DNA of 64,000 nt from Occultella glacieicola (GTDB lineage Bacteria > Actinomycetota > Actinomycetes > Actinomycetales > Beutenbergiaceae). The notes beneath the pieces are model-generated. The model saw only the letters and a program-made list of their open reading frames with translations. It was not told the origin of the DNA and did no database searches. Below are positions 32,093 through 41,293 of this stretch, one piece after another; the first letter of the stretch is position 1, and each line of letters begins with the position of its first letter. The stretch covers positions 186,001-250,000 of the forward strand of contig NZ_SMNA01000001.1 in NCBI RefSeq assembly GCF_004353825.1. Direction: 5' to 3'. A program made the translations under genes and the position numbers.

Positions 32093-32443
32093 TCAGTCTC
32101 CTTCTGCGGGTGGGTGCTGGATGTGGTGGTGGAGCTGTTCGATCCGTTCGGCGAGGAAGCTCCACGTGCCCCAGAACTCCTCCAGGTCCTCTCGGCCCGT
32201 AGCGTTCAGGGAGTAGACCTTGCGCGGTGGTCCCTTCTCCGACGGGACCTTCACGACGTCGACGATCCCGCGCTGCTCGATCCGGACCAGGAGCGCGTAG
32301 ATGGTGCCCTCGGCGATGTCGGCGAAGCCCTGCTCGCGCAACCGTGCCGTGATCTCGTAGCCGTAGGCCGGCCGCACGGCCAGGATCCCGAGGACGATCC
32401 CCTCGAGCGTGCCCTTGAGCATCTCGGTCATCTGTCGACCCAT
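32093..32443 (-). CDS. PadR-family transcriptional regulator
   Basis: 116 residues. PadR winged helix: MLKGTLEGIVLGILAVRPAYGYEI, LREQGFADIAEGTIYALLVRIEQRGIV, then the wing with KGPPRKVYSLNATGRE and a dimerisation helix (FLAERIEQLHHHI). It heads a four-gene operon with DUF1048 and the ABC exporter and presumably represses it until the exported compound or a related ligand binds. A 36-bp dyad overlaps its promoter. Confidence 0.92.
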   Translation of the reverse strand: MGRQMTEMLKGTLEGIVLGILAVRPAYGYEITARLREQGFADIAEGTIYALLVRIEQRGIVDVVKVPSEKGPPRKVYSLNATGREDLEEFWGTWSFLAERIEQLHHHIQHPPAEGD

Positions 32444-32455
32444 CTGGATTCCTTT

Positions 32456-32513
32456 GCTACTAAGTGTTGGTGACTACTGGTAGATAGTAGCGCTGAGTAC
32501 TGCTAGGTGGCAA
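32456..32513 (-). promoter_or_regulatory. padR operon promoter with overlapping dyad
   Basis: Minus strand: -35 TTGCCA (32508-32513), 18-bp spacer, -10 TACTAT (32484-32489). The arms GCTACTA (32456-32462) and TAGTAGC (32485-32491) form a 7-bp inverted repeat with a 22-nt centre that covers the -10 box and the start of transcription. A direct repeat CTGAGTAC occurs at 32493-32500 and 32516-32523. This is a typical autorepression layout. Confidence 0.6.
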
Positions 32514-32698
32514 CACTGAGTACCGCGTTGTCGCCGAGCTCTACGGCGCGGTGCGCAGGTGAGCAGATCGCTCGCTCACCCACGGGGGGTGATGCCCGAC
32601 CTCGGTCGGATTCCTTACCGTGAAACGCGCGACGGCTCTCTGTCGAGGTCGTTGCAGCGAGCGGGCGGCCCGTCCGCCGCGAGCGCGAGGAGCCACCG

Positions 32699-33739
32699 AT
32701 GAGCACACCGGCCGTCGACACGACCGCGCCGCACCCGCGCCGGCTCGTCGACGCCCTGGTGCCGCCGACCCAGCGCCGCGACTGGACCGTGGTCGCCGAC
32801 AAGCTCGACCTGGACAGCGGTGACACGAGGGCGAAGCGGTCCGCGTTCTGGGTGATGCTCGTGCTCGCCGGCGTCATCGCCGTGTCCGGCGTGGTGACCG
32901 ATTCCACGGCCACCGTGATCGGCGCGATGATCATCGCGCCGCTGTCCACCCCGATCCTCGGGATCGGTCTCGGCATCGTCACCGGTGAGCGCTCGGCGAT
33001 CCTGCGATCGGTGGCGTACGTCCTCGGTGGCGTGGCCCTCGTGGTCGTGCTCGGTCTGCTCGTCACGCTCGTCCTGCCTGCCACGACCGGGGTCGCCGAC
33101 AACTCGCAGGTCACCGGGCGGACGGCGCCCGGCGTCGGCGACCTCGTCGCCGCGTTCGCCACCGGGTTCGCGGGCGCCATCGCGCTGACCCGGCGGGACC
33201 TCGGGGACATCCTCCCGGGCATCGCGATCGCGATCTCGCTGGTCCCGCCGCTCGGGGTCGTCGGCGTCTGCCTCGGCGTGGGCCAGCCCGCCCTCGCCGC
33301 GGGCGCGCTCCTGCTCTTCGCGTCCAACGCGGTCGCGCTCGTGGTCGCGGCCACCGTGGTCTTCTCGGCCGTCGGGTACGGCGCGCAGGCGCGCGCGGCG
33401 CGGCGCGCGGCCGAGGCCCGACGGCGGCACGCGACGACGCTTGTGGCTCTCGTCGCGGTGTTGGCCGTCGCGATCCCGATGATCGCGAACTCGGTCCAGG
33501 CCGTGCTCGCCGACCTCTGGCTGCGCCAGGCCAGTGCCGCGGCGCAGGAGTGGGTCCGGGGTGTCGACGAGGCCGTCATCGAGGACGTCTCCTGGCTCGG
33601 TCAGGACCTGGTGGTCGAGGTGCGCAGCCCTGGTGACCTGCCGGACGCCGCGCCGTTACAGGAGCAGGTCGATAGTCTCGTGCCTTGGGAGCCCCGGGTC
33701 ATCGTCGTCCATACCGTGGGGGAGAGGGTCGAATCATGA
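32699..33739 (+). CDS. DUF389 membrane protein
   Basis: 346 residues. The DUF389 core has several membrane helices: VMLVLAGVIAVSGVVTDSTATVIGAMIIAPLSTPILGI (identified by DSTATVIGAMIIAPLSTPI), LPGIAIAISLVPPLGVVG and SNAVALVVAATVVF. The function of the family is unknown. The C-terminal ~90 residues (AQEWVRGVDEAVIEDVSW...) form a small soluble alpha/beta domain. ATG 32699 has GAGGAG at ~6 nt. The last codons overlap the start of the giant surface protein (ATGA, 33736-33739), an unexpected coupling for a DUF389 gene. Confidence 0.87.
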   Translation: MSTPAVDTTAPHPRRLVDALVPPTQRRDWTVVADKLDLDSGDTRAKRSAFWVMLVLAGVIAVSGVVTDSTATVIGAMIIAPLSTPILGIGLGIVTGERSAILRSVAYVLGGVALVVVLGLLVTLVLPATTGVADNSQVTGRTAPGVGDLVAAFATGFAGAIALTRRDLGDILPGIAIAISLVPPLGVVGVCLGVGQPALAAGALLLFASNAVALVVAATVVFSAVGYGAQARAARRAAEARRRHATTLVALVAVLAVAIPMIANSVQAVLADLWLRQASAAAQEWVRGVDEAVIEDVSWLGQDLVVEVRSPGDLPDAAPLQEQVDSLVPWEPRVIVVHTVGERVES

Positions 33740-36700
33740 TCGATCGATCGGGCAGAACGACCAGTCGGACCAGTGCGAGCAGACCGGGCGCCGACCGGCG
33801 CCGACGCCGCCTGCGGTTGACCTGGGCCGGCCTGGTCGCGGCCCTCCTCGTGGTGCCGTTCACCCTCGTGCCCGCGCTGCCGGCCTTCGCGGCCACCTGG
33901 GGCATCCAGAAGGTCGAAGCGAGCACGGGACCGTATGAGCCGGGTGATCAGGTGCTGTGGTTCGTCACGGTGTCCTGTTCGGACCCGAACGCCGACCCCT
34001 GCGTGCCGACGACCCTGACCGATCCGCTGCCCGACGGCCTGGAACTCGTCAGCGCCTCGATCCAGAGCCAGGCCGGTGCGACCGGCGGCGAACTCGTCGC
34101 CGACACCGACGCCGACACGGTGACCTACACGGCGGACAGCGTCGCGAACGGGGGTCAGGTCCAGATCCTCATCACCGCGCAGGTGGACCCGGACCTGCCC
34201 TACAGCGCGGACGGCGTCCCGATCACGAACACCGCCACCGTGGTCTCCGACAACGCGACCGAGCAATCGGCGTCGGACGACATCGTGCCGGTGGTGCCCC
34301 TGGTCCTCGACTCCGAGACCACCAAGTCCATCGAGCCCGAGGGTGCGCTCGCCGCTCCCGGCACGGCCGCGACCATGACGCTGGGCGCGACGAACACCTC
34401 CAACGACCCGGTTGACACGCTCGTCGTCCAGGACCCGGTGGACCCGACCGCGGACCCGAACCCGTTCACCCTCTTGGAGTACACCGGCACCGGCGACATC
34501 ACGATGCCACCGAACGCCGACACCGTGACCGAGGAGTACTGGGACGGCACGCAGTGGCTGCCGCTCGACGACACCGTCGACCCCGCGGACGTCCAGGGCG
34601 TGCGGTACACGTTCAGCGGCGACATCCAGCCCGGCGCGACCGCGACGATCCCGGTGCAGGTGCAGCAGAGCGACGCCGTCGAGGACCTCACCGAGGTCAC
34701 CACCGTCACCAACGACACCTCGTCCTACGTCACCCACGGTACGGACGAGTCGACGCCGACGACGGCGTCCGACACCTACGTGATCACCCCACCGAACAAC
34801 TCCGTCGAGGCCTCCAAGAGTTTCGACCCGGCCACCGTCAGCGCCGGTGACCCGACGACCGTGACCCTGGGCGCGACGAACACCGGGACGGCCGTCACCT
34901 CGATGACGATCAGCGAACCCGCGCCCGGGACCGACAGCCCGTTCGAGGGAGCCGACCCGCTGACGTTCACCGGGTTCGGCCCCGACGGCGACGGGACCGG
35001 CGTCACCTGGCCGACCGGTGCGACGGCGGCGACCGTCACCTTCACCTGTGCGGACGGGGCGATGCCGAGCCAGGAGACCACCACCGTCAATACGCTGCCG
35101 AACCCGCCGCCCGACTGTGTCGTCGTCGGGTTCACCGTCGAGTTCACCGGCGACATCGTGAGCGGCGCGGCGGCCACGATCCCGTTCACCGCCGACACCG
35201 ACCCGGACCAGGACCCCGACGACGTCACCCACCCCAACACGATCGCGGCCGAGGTTCCGAATGCCGACGCGGCGGCCTCGGCCGACCTGGTCACCCTGAT
35301 CGACCGGCTGGCGACCGACACCACCAAGGTGATCTCGCCGTCGACCATCCCGGCGGTTCCCGGCCAGAGCGTCATCGTGCAACTGCCCACCCAGCTCCTG
35401 CCGTTCGGGCCTGACGGGTCGACCACGAATGCCGACCAGATCGTGATCTCCGACCCCGCCGACCCGAGCAACCCGACCGACTTCTGGGACCACTTCGTCG
35501 CCACCGAGGTGCGCAGCACCGACGTCCCGGCCGGCTCCACCCTGACGATCAACTACTGGGACGGGACCGCATGGGTCCCGGCCACCGACTGCGGCCCGTA
35601 CACCGGCCCGATGACCGTCAGCTGCGACCTGCCCGCGGACGCCCAGGGCGTGCAGTTCGTGTACGACTCGACCGGTGACGGGTTCCCGCCGGGCACCCAG
35701 TTCCAGCCGAACTTCGTCGCCGAGTTCACCGGCCCGGCCACCCAGGACGACCCGCTGACCAACTGTGGCGCGTCGAGCGCCTCCTCGGACACGGTCGAGG
35801 AGACGGAACCGGCCGTGGGCTGCGCCGAGGTCGACCCGTTCCCCGTCGACGGTGACGGCACCGGCCTCGACTTCATGGACAAGACGTTCCTCGGCGACCC
35901 GCCCGTGTCGGTGCTGGCGCGGTCGGACGACCAGGTGACCGCACAGCTCACCTGGTCCACGAGCGGCTTCTCCGGCGTCGACCCGATGGTCATCTCCGAC
36001 ATCGCCGACCCGGAGGACACCCCGATCGAGGAGTCCTTCTACGACGCGTTCGACCTGGTCCGCGTGGAGCCCATCGACACCTCCGTCGACCCGCTCATCG
36101 GATACGACCGGATCACCGGCGTCGAGCTGTTCATCGACGGCGCCTGGGTGCCCGCCCTCGGCGACCCGTGCCCGTGTGACGGCTCCTTCCCCGGCTACAC
36201 CCTCGACCCCGACCTGGAGCAGCCGAACGCCACGGCCGTGCGCCTGACCTACTCGGAGTCCGAGAACCGGGGCACCGACGACCCGCTCGCTCCGCAACCG
36301 GGTGACGGCGTGGCCCGGTCCACCCAGGCCGACGGGCGGCACCTGAACCTCACCTTCGAGGTCCGCGACTACCGCCGCGGAGCGCCGACCGAACCCGTCC
36401 TCGGGTCCACGAACGGCACCATCTACAACACGGACGACCCCGGTCTGGTCAACAACACCGCCCGTGCCACCGGGACGTTCGAGGGCGTCGACTACACCGA
36501 CGTCGACGACGACAACGTGCTGATCATCGACCAGCCCCTGAACGTCACCGTGGCCAAGGACTGGACCGGCGGGCCGATCTCGGTGCCGCCGCCGGACACC
36601 CCGGCCGACGCGTACCCGTCCACGACCGTCACGATCACCGGGACGAACGCCTCCGCGGCCAAGGTCGACCAGTTGCGTCTCGTGGAGCCGGGTGTACCGG

Positions 36701-39700
36701 ACTCAGGTGACGTCCAGACGGGTGAGGGCACCTCGCCCTTCGACGTGTTCAATCTCACCGGCATCACCCTGACTCCGCCCGAGGGTGCGACGTCCACGAC
36801 CGTGACGCTCACCTCCATCGGTGGCACGACGGAACAGTTCGACGAGGCGGCAGCGGAGGCGCTCACCGCGGCGGATCTGGTGGACGTGGTCGGCGTCGAG
36901 GTCGCCTACGAGGGGCTCGTGATGCCCGGGGCGACGGGAAGCATGGACCTGATCCTGCAACTGCGGGTGGCGGACCGCTACACGACCGATCCGATCTACG
37001 GCGACGGCGGCACGATCGATGTCGACACCAACCCGGTTCCCAACGGCGCCGTCGCGACAATCGACGACCCAGGCGGCATCCCGGGCGAAGACGTCCGGCT
37101 GGCCTGGGACGACGCCGAGATGCCGCTGCAGGTCGCCGGCATCGACATCGTGGTCGGTAAGTCGTTCGAACCGGCCCAAATCGTCGAGCCGAGCACCGGC
37201 CCGGTGACGATGACGCTCACCGGCCAACCGGTCGGACCCTCGCGCGCCGTCGAGATGGTGATCGAGGACAGCGACCCGCAGTTCTGGAACTCCTACGACT
37301 TCGTCGGCTTCGACGGCGCCACGCTGACGGCGCCCATCCAGCAGGTGCTGGTGGAGGCCTACACCGGCGGCACGTTCGTCGCGGGACCCGGCGGGGTGTC
37401 GGTCGTCGGAGGTGCGTGGGAGGGCGCGGACGGCGAGCCGTCCGCGACGTTCGCGCTGCCGGACGGCGTAGCGCCGGAGGACGTCCAGGGCCTGCGGTTC
37501 ACGTTCACCCGCACGGACGGGTCGATCTGGGAGAACCCTGCCACCCCGGTGCAGGCGATCCCGATCTCGGTCGAGCGCCGCGAGGAGATGCGGACCGGCG
37601 GCCCGGTCCTGACCGACCTCGAGGGGAATCCGCCCGCGCCCGGTGAGACCGCGCCCGGCGTGACCAGCAACACGGTGCAGGGCACGGTCACCGGCGCGGA
37701 CCTTGTGGTCGACCCCGACACCGGTGACCTGGTCCCGGTCTCGGCCGCCGACGAGGCACCGGCCCAGATCGTGTACGTGCATGCGACGAACGGCGTCGAG
37801 ATCGTCAAGGACTTCGACGGCGTGGTCACCGGTGGCACCCAACCGCCGGCCGCGGTGTTCCCGATGAACATCACGGTCACGAACACCGGCAACCGGCCGA
37901 TCTTCGACCTGGTGGTCACCGACCCGATGCCGACCGACGCCGCGGGCGGTCAGTTGGTGCTCGCGGACGTCCCCGAGCCGTTCTCCTACGAGCTCGCCGG
38001 TGACCCGCCGGATCCGGCGAACGGCGACCCGTTGCCGACCGACGCCGACGAGGTGACGGTCGTGCAGGTCGGCGACATCGAGTCGCTCACGTTCTCCTTC
38101 CCCACGGGCACGGTGCTCGAGGTGGGCCAGTCCTACGTCATCACAGTCCAGGTCCAGTTCCGTCTAGGCCTCGAAGCGGGTGCCCTGGTGCAGAACACCG
38201 CGGGGGTCACCGCCGACCGTCCCTGGGACGAGTGTGTGACCCGCCTGAACCCGGACACCGGCGCCTGTGAGGCCGACTCGGACGTGACCACGGTGCCGTC
38301 CGCGGTGTTGGCCCAGTCGAAGTACGTGCGGGCCACCGACGGCGACGAGCTCGACGTCATGATCGACCCGGCTGCTCCGAACCAGGACGTCGAGTGCGTA
38401 CCGGACGCCAACGGCTTCTACGCCTACCCGTGCACGCCGGTCATCATCCCGGGGCACGACGAGACATGGCGGATCCACGTCGACAATGTCGGTAACCTGC
38501 CGATGAACCAATTGGTCCTCTACGACCGGCTGCCGACACCGGGCGATACGGGTTCGTTCGCGGACTCCCCGCGCGGGTCGGAGTGGGAGCCGCTGACCTC
38601 CGTCGCCTCGGTGCCGCAGCTCGTCGACGCCCCGGAGGGCGCGGAGGCGACGCACTACTACTCGACGGTCGACGACTACTGCATGGACGACCTCACCGAT
38701 CCGATCAACCAGCCGTGCCCGACCGACGACCCGACGACCGGGTGGGTGCAGCTGACGGCGGACACGGATCCGGCGGATCTGGCGGCCGTGACGGCGCTGA
38801 AGACGGTGGTCACGTTCGCCGAGGAGGCGTTGTTCGAGCCGGGGGAGTTCATCGAGCTGGACGCCACGACGACCACCCCGCCACAGGTCCCCGACGCGGG
38901 CGACCGTTCGATCGCCTGGAACTCCGCGGCGGTGTCCGGGGTCGTCGTCAACAACGGCACCGAGTTCCCGCTGCTGCCGACCGAAGGCACCAAGGTTGGC
39001 GTCGCGACGGCGTCCGGATCCCTCGCCGTGGCCAAGCTCGTCGTCGGTCCCGCCGCGGATCAGGCACCCGAGACCTTCCTGCTGTTCGTCCAGTGCACCT
39101 CCGCCGTCGGGACCCCGGTGGAGACGGTTCTGGACCCGATCCCCATCAGCGTGACGCCTCCGGCCCCGACCGTCGTTCCCGACCTGCCCTACGGCGCGGA
39201 GTGCACGATCACCGAGGACGGCAGCAACGGCGAGACCGAACTGATCGTCGGCACCGTGACGATCGAGAGCGAGGACCCGGCCCAACCGACCACGATCACG
39301 GCCGTGAACCGGTACGAGGTCGCCGGCATCGACATCTCGAAGGACGTCGTCACCGACGCGGTGGACGACGAGGGCCAGCCCGTTCCGTTCGGGCCGTTCG
39401 AGGTCACCGTCGAGTGCACGTTCCTCGGTGAACCCGTCTACGCGGAGGGCTACGGCCCGCTCAACCCGATGGTGGTGACGATCGAGGACGGCGAGACCGT
39501 GCACCTGGACGGGTTCCCGGTCGGATCGGTCTGCACCGTGACCGAGACCGGGACCGGCAACGCCGGCGCGGTCACGATCACGGTGACACAGGGTGACGCC
39601 GAGCCAGTCACGACCGACGGCCCTTCGACTGCGGTCACGTTGGTGACCGACGCCGACGACGGCACCACCGGGAACACGATCGAGTTGACCAACGTCTACG

Positions 39701-41235
39701 ACGTCGGCCAGCTCGACCTCCTCAAGGTCGTCGACGGCGACGGCGCCGAGATCTACGGCGCCGGCCCGTTCACCCTCGCCCTGCAGTGCACCTTCGACGA
39801 CGACGGGGATGGTCCGGGGGAGCCACGGGTGGTCTTCGAGGACACGGTGGTCCTCGGCGCCGGCGGGCCGCTGGACGCGCAGATCCCGAACCTCGTCACC
39901 GGTGCGGTGTGCACGGTGACCGAGACCGACGACGGCGGTGCGACGTCCAGCGTCGTCGAGCCGAGCGAGGTGACGATCGGCTCCGGTGACATCGTCACGG
40001 TCACGGCGACGAACACGTTCGACGTCGGCTCGATCGTGCTGGACAAGGTGGTCGACGGCGACGGCGCCGACCTCTACGGCGACGGGCCGTTCACGGTGAC
40101 CGTCGAGTGCACCTACGAGGGCGAACCCGTCGCGATCCCGGGTGGAGCCGAACAGGCGATCACGCCCGGCACCACGACCACCATCGACGGCCTGCCCGTC
40201 GGCGCGGCGTGCCTGGTCACCGAGACCGACGACGGCGACGCCGCGGCCACCTCGATGACCGTGACCGAGCCCGGCGAGGACCCGGTGGAGGCCGAGGGCA
40301 CCACCGCCGAGATCGTGGTGACCCCCGTCGACGCCCAGGGCGAACCGACCGCCGTCGGGATCGTCGCGACGAACACGTTCGACCTCGGCGCGATCGGAGT
40401 CGACAAGCTGCTCGACGGCGACGGCGCGGACCTGTACGGAACGGGACCCTTCGAGGTCGCGCTGGCGTGCACGTTCGACGACGAGGCCGTCGAGATCCCG
40501 GGCGGGTCCGAGCGTGAGCTCGTGCCAGGCACCCAGGTGCTCTACGAGGACCTCCCGGTCGGCGCCGAGTGCGCCGTCACCGAGACCGCGACCGCGGGAG
40601 CGACCAGCACTGTCCTCGAGCCCGAGGGCGGCATCATCATCGTGCCCCCGGCCGGGGACGGCGAGGAGCCGGAGATCGCGGTCGTCACGCTCACGAACGT
40701 CTTCGATCTCACCTCCCTCGAGGTGGTCAAGGTGGTCGACGGCGACTGGGCCGCCAGCGGCTCCGACGGCGTGTTCGAGGTCACCCTGGCCTGCACGTGG
40801 ATGGTCGACGGCGTCGCCACCGATCTCGAGATCCCCGGCGGTCCGGTGCGGGTGCTGCAGGCGCCCGACGACCTGGTCGCGACCTACGACGACCTGCCCG
40901 TGGGTGCGCAGTGTGAACTCACCGAGACGGTGACCGGTGACGCCGACGGCACCTCGGTCACGGTCGAGGTCGAGGGCGCCGAAGCGGTCACCACCGAGGG
41001 CGAGACCGTGGTGGTGCCGCTGGGTGACACCACGGCACCGGGCCAGGCGCTGGTGACGGTCACGAACTCCTTCGACCCGGTGCCGCCGCCGGCACCACAG
41101 CCCCCGGACCCGCAGATCCCGCGAACCGGGTCCGACGTCGGCTGGCTCGGCGCGGTAGCACTCCTGCTGGTCGGGGCCGGGGCGTACCTGGTGACCCGAC
41201 GGCGCCGCACGCCGGGGAGGCACCCCGGGATGTAA
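33736..41235 (+). CDS. Giant cell-wall-anchored protein with DUF11-like and CnaB/DUF5979-like repeats
   Basis: 2,499 residues. Signal peptide to ~52 (basic, then AGLVAALLVVPFTLVPALPAFA). Roughly residues 55-1750 are tandem beta-sandwich repeats of DUF11/conserved-repeat type, each opening with a K-S/K-D element (TKSIEPEGA, ASKSFDPAT, VGKSFEPAQ, IVKDFDG) and containing TNTG or TNTS. Residues ~1760-2445 hold six shorter repeats of the pattern KVVDGDG...C-T...VGA.C.VTET...TNTF. A Pro-rich spacer, IPRTG, a hydrophobic helix (WLGAVALLLVGAGAYLV) and an Arg-rich tail make an LPXTG-like sorting signal. Predicted role: a long surface stalk or adhesin covalently linked to peptidoglycan. GGGAGAGG precedes the ATG at ~8 nt. 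Confidence 0.85.
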   Translation: MIDRSGRTTSRTSASRPGADRRRRRLRLTWAGLVAALLVVPFTLVPALPAFAATWGIQKVEASTGPYEPGDQVLWFVTVSCSDPNADPCVPTTLTDPLPDGLELVSASIQSQAGATGGELVADTDADTVTYTADSVANGGQVQILITAQVDPDLPYSADGVPITNTATVVSDNATEQSASDDIVPVVPLVLDSETTKSIEPEGALAAPGTAATMTLGATNTSNDPVDTLVVQDPVDPTADPNPFTLLEYTGTGDITMPPNADTVTEEYWDGTQWLPLDDTVDPADVQGVRYTFSGDIQPGATATIPVQVQQSDAVEDLTEVTTVTNDTSSYVTHGTDESTPTTASDTYVITPPNNSVEASKSFDPATVSAGDPTTVTLGATNTGTAVTSMTISEPAPGTDSPFEGADPLTFTGFGPDGDGTGVTWPTGATAATVTFTCADGAMPSQETTTVNTLPNPPPDCVVVGFTVEFTGDIVSGAAATIPFTADTDPDQDPDDVTHPNTIAAEVPNADAAASADLVTLIDRLATDTTKVISPSTIPAVPGQSVIVQLPTQLLPFGPDGSTTNADQIVISDPADPSNPTDFWDHFVATEVRSTDVPAGSTLTINYWDGTAWVPATDCGPYTGPMTVSCDLPADAQGVQFVYDSTGDGFPPGTQFQPNFVAEFTGPATQDDPLTNCGASSASSDTVEETEPAVGCAEVDPFPVDGDGTGLDFMDKTFLGDPPVSVLARSDDQVTAQLTWSTSGFSGVDPMVISDIADPEDTPIEESFYDAFDLVRVEPIDTSVDPLIGYDRITGVELFIDGAWVPALGDPCPCDGSFPGYTLDPDLEQPNATAVRLTYSESENRGTDDPLAPQPGDGVARSTQADGRHLNLTFEVRDYRRGAPTEPVLGSTNGTIYNTDDPGLVNNTARATGTFEGVDYTDVDDDNVLIIDQPLNVTVAKDWTGGPISVPPPDTPADAYPSTTVTITGTNASAAKVDQLRLVEPGVPDSGDVQTGEGTSPFDVFNLTGITLTPPEGATSTTVTLTSIGGTTEQFDEAAAEALTAADLVDVVGVEVAYEGLVMPGATGSMDLILQLRVADRYTTDPIYGDGGTIDVDTNPVPNGAVATIDDPGGIPGEDVRLAWDDAEMPLQVAGIDIVVGKSFEPAQIVEPSTGPVTMTLTGQPVGPSRAVEMVIEDSDPQFWNSYDFVGFDGATLTAPIQQVLVEAYTGGTFVAGPGGVSVVGGAWEGADGEPSATFALPDGVAPEDVQGLRFTFTRTDGSIWENPATPVQAIPISVERREEMRTGGPVLTDLEGNPPAPGETAPGVTSNTVQGTVTGADLVVDPDTGDLVPVSAADEAPAQIVYVHATNGVEIVKDFDGVVTGGTQPPAAVFPMNITVTNTGNRPIFDLVVTDPMPTDAAGGQLVLADVPEPFSYELAGDPPDPANGDPLPTDADEVTVVQVGDIESLTFSFPTGTVLEVGQSYVITVQVQFRLGLEAGALVQNTAGVTADRPWDECVTRLNPDTGACEADSDVTTVPSAVLAQSKYVRATDGDELDVMIDPAAPNQDVECVPDANGFYAYPCTPVIIPGHDETWRIHVDNVGNLPMNQLVLYDRLPTPGDTGSFADSPRGSEWEPLTSVASVPQLVDAPEGAEATHYYSTVDDYCMDDLTDPINQPCPTDDPTTGWVQLTADTDPADLAAVTALKTVVTFAEEALFEPGEFIELDATTTTPPQVPDAGDRSIAWNSAAVSGVVVNNGTEFPLLPTEGTKVGVATASGSLAVAKLVVGPAADQAPETFLLFVQCTSAVGTPVETVLDPIPISVTPPAPTVVPDLPYGAECTITEDGSNGETELIVGTVTIESEDPAQPTTITAVNRYEVAGIDISKDVVTDAVDDEGQPVPFGPFEVTVECTFLGEPVYAEGYGPLNPMVVTIEDGETVHLDGFPVGSVCTVTETGTGNAGAVTITVTQGDAEPVTTDGPSTAVTLVTDADDGTTGNTIELTNVYDVGQLDLLKVVDGDGAEIYGAGPFTLALQCTFDDDGDGPGEPRVVFEDTVVLGAGGPLDAQIPNLVTGAVCTVTETDDGGATSSVVEPSEVTIGSGDIVTVTATNTFDVGSIVLDKVVDGDGADLYGDGPFTVTVECTYEGEPVAIPGGAEQAITPGTTTTIDGLPVGAACLVTETDDGDAAATSMTVTEPGEDPVEAEGTTAEIVVTPVDAQGEPTAVGIVATNTFDLGAIGVDKLLDGDGADLYGTGPFEVALACTFDDEAVEIPGGSERELVPGTQVLYEDLPVGAECAVTETATAGATSTVLEPEGGIIIVPPAGDGEEPEIAVVTLTNVFDLTSLEVVKVVDGDWAASGSDGVFEVTLACTWMVDGVATDLEIPGGPVRVLQAPDDLVATYDDLPVGAQCELTETVTGDADGTSVTVEVEGAEAVTTEGETVVVPLGDTTAPGQALVTVTNSFDPVPPPAPQPPDPQIPRTGSDVGWLGAVALLLVGAGAYLVTRRRRTPGRHPGM
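39015..41085 (+). repeat. Six CnaB/DUF5979-like coding repeats
   Basis: Units begin at about 39015, 39319, 39703, 40024, 40384 and 40708. Each has an N-terminal Lys (K-V/L-V), two Cys, a Glu in VTET and an Asn in TNTF or TNVF. The middle units are most alike (VVDGDGA-L/I-YG-GPF). The Lys/Glu/Asn set matches the arrangement of isopeptide-forming CnaB domains. Confidence 0.75.
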
Positions 41236-41293
41236 GCCGGGTCACAGTCGGTTCGGCCCCGCCCGCGGGTCCCGCGCCGTAGCCTCGGCCAGC

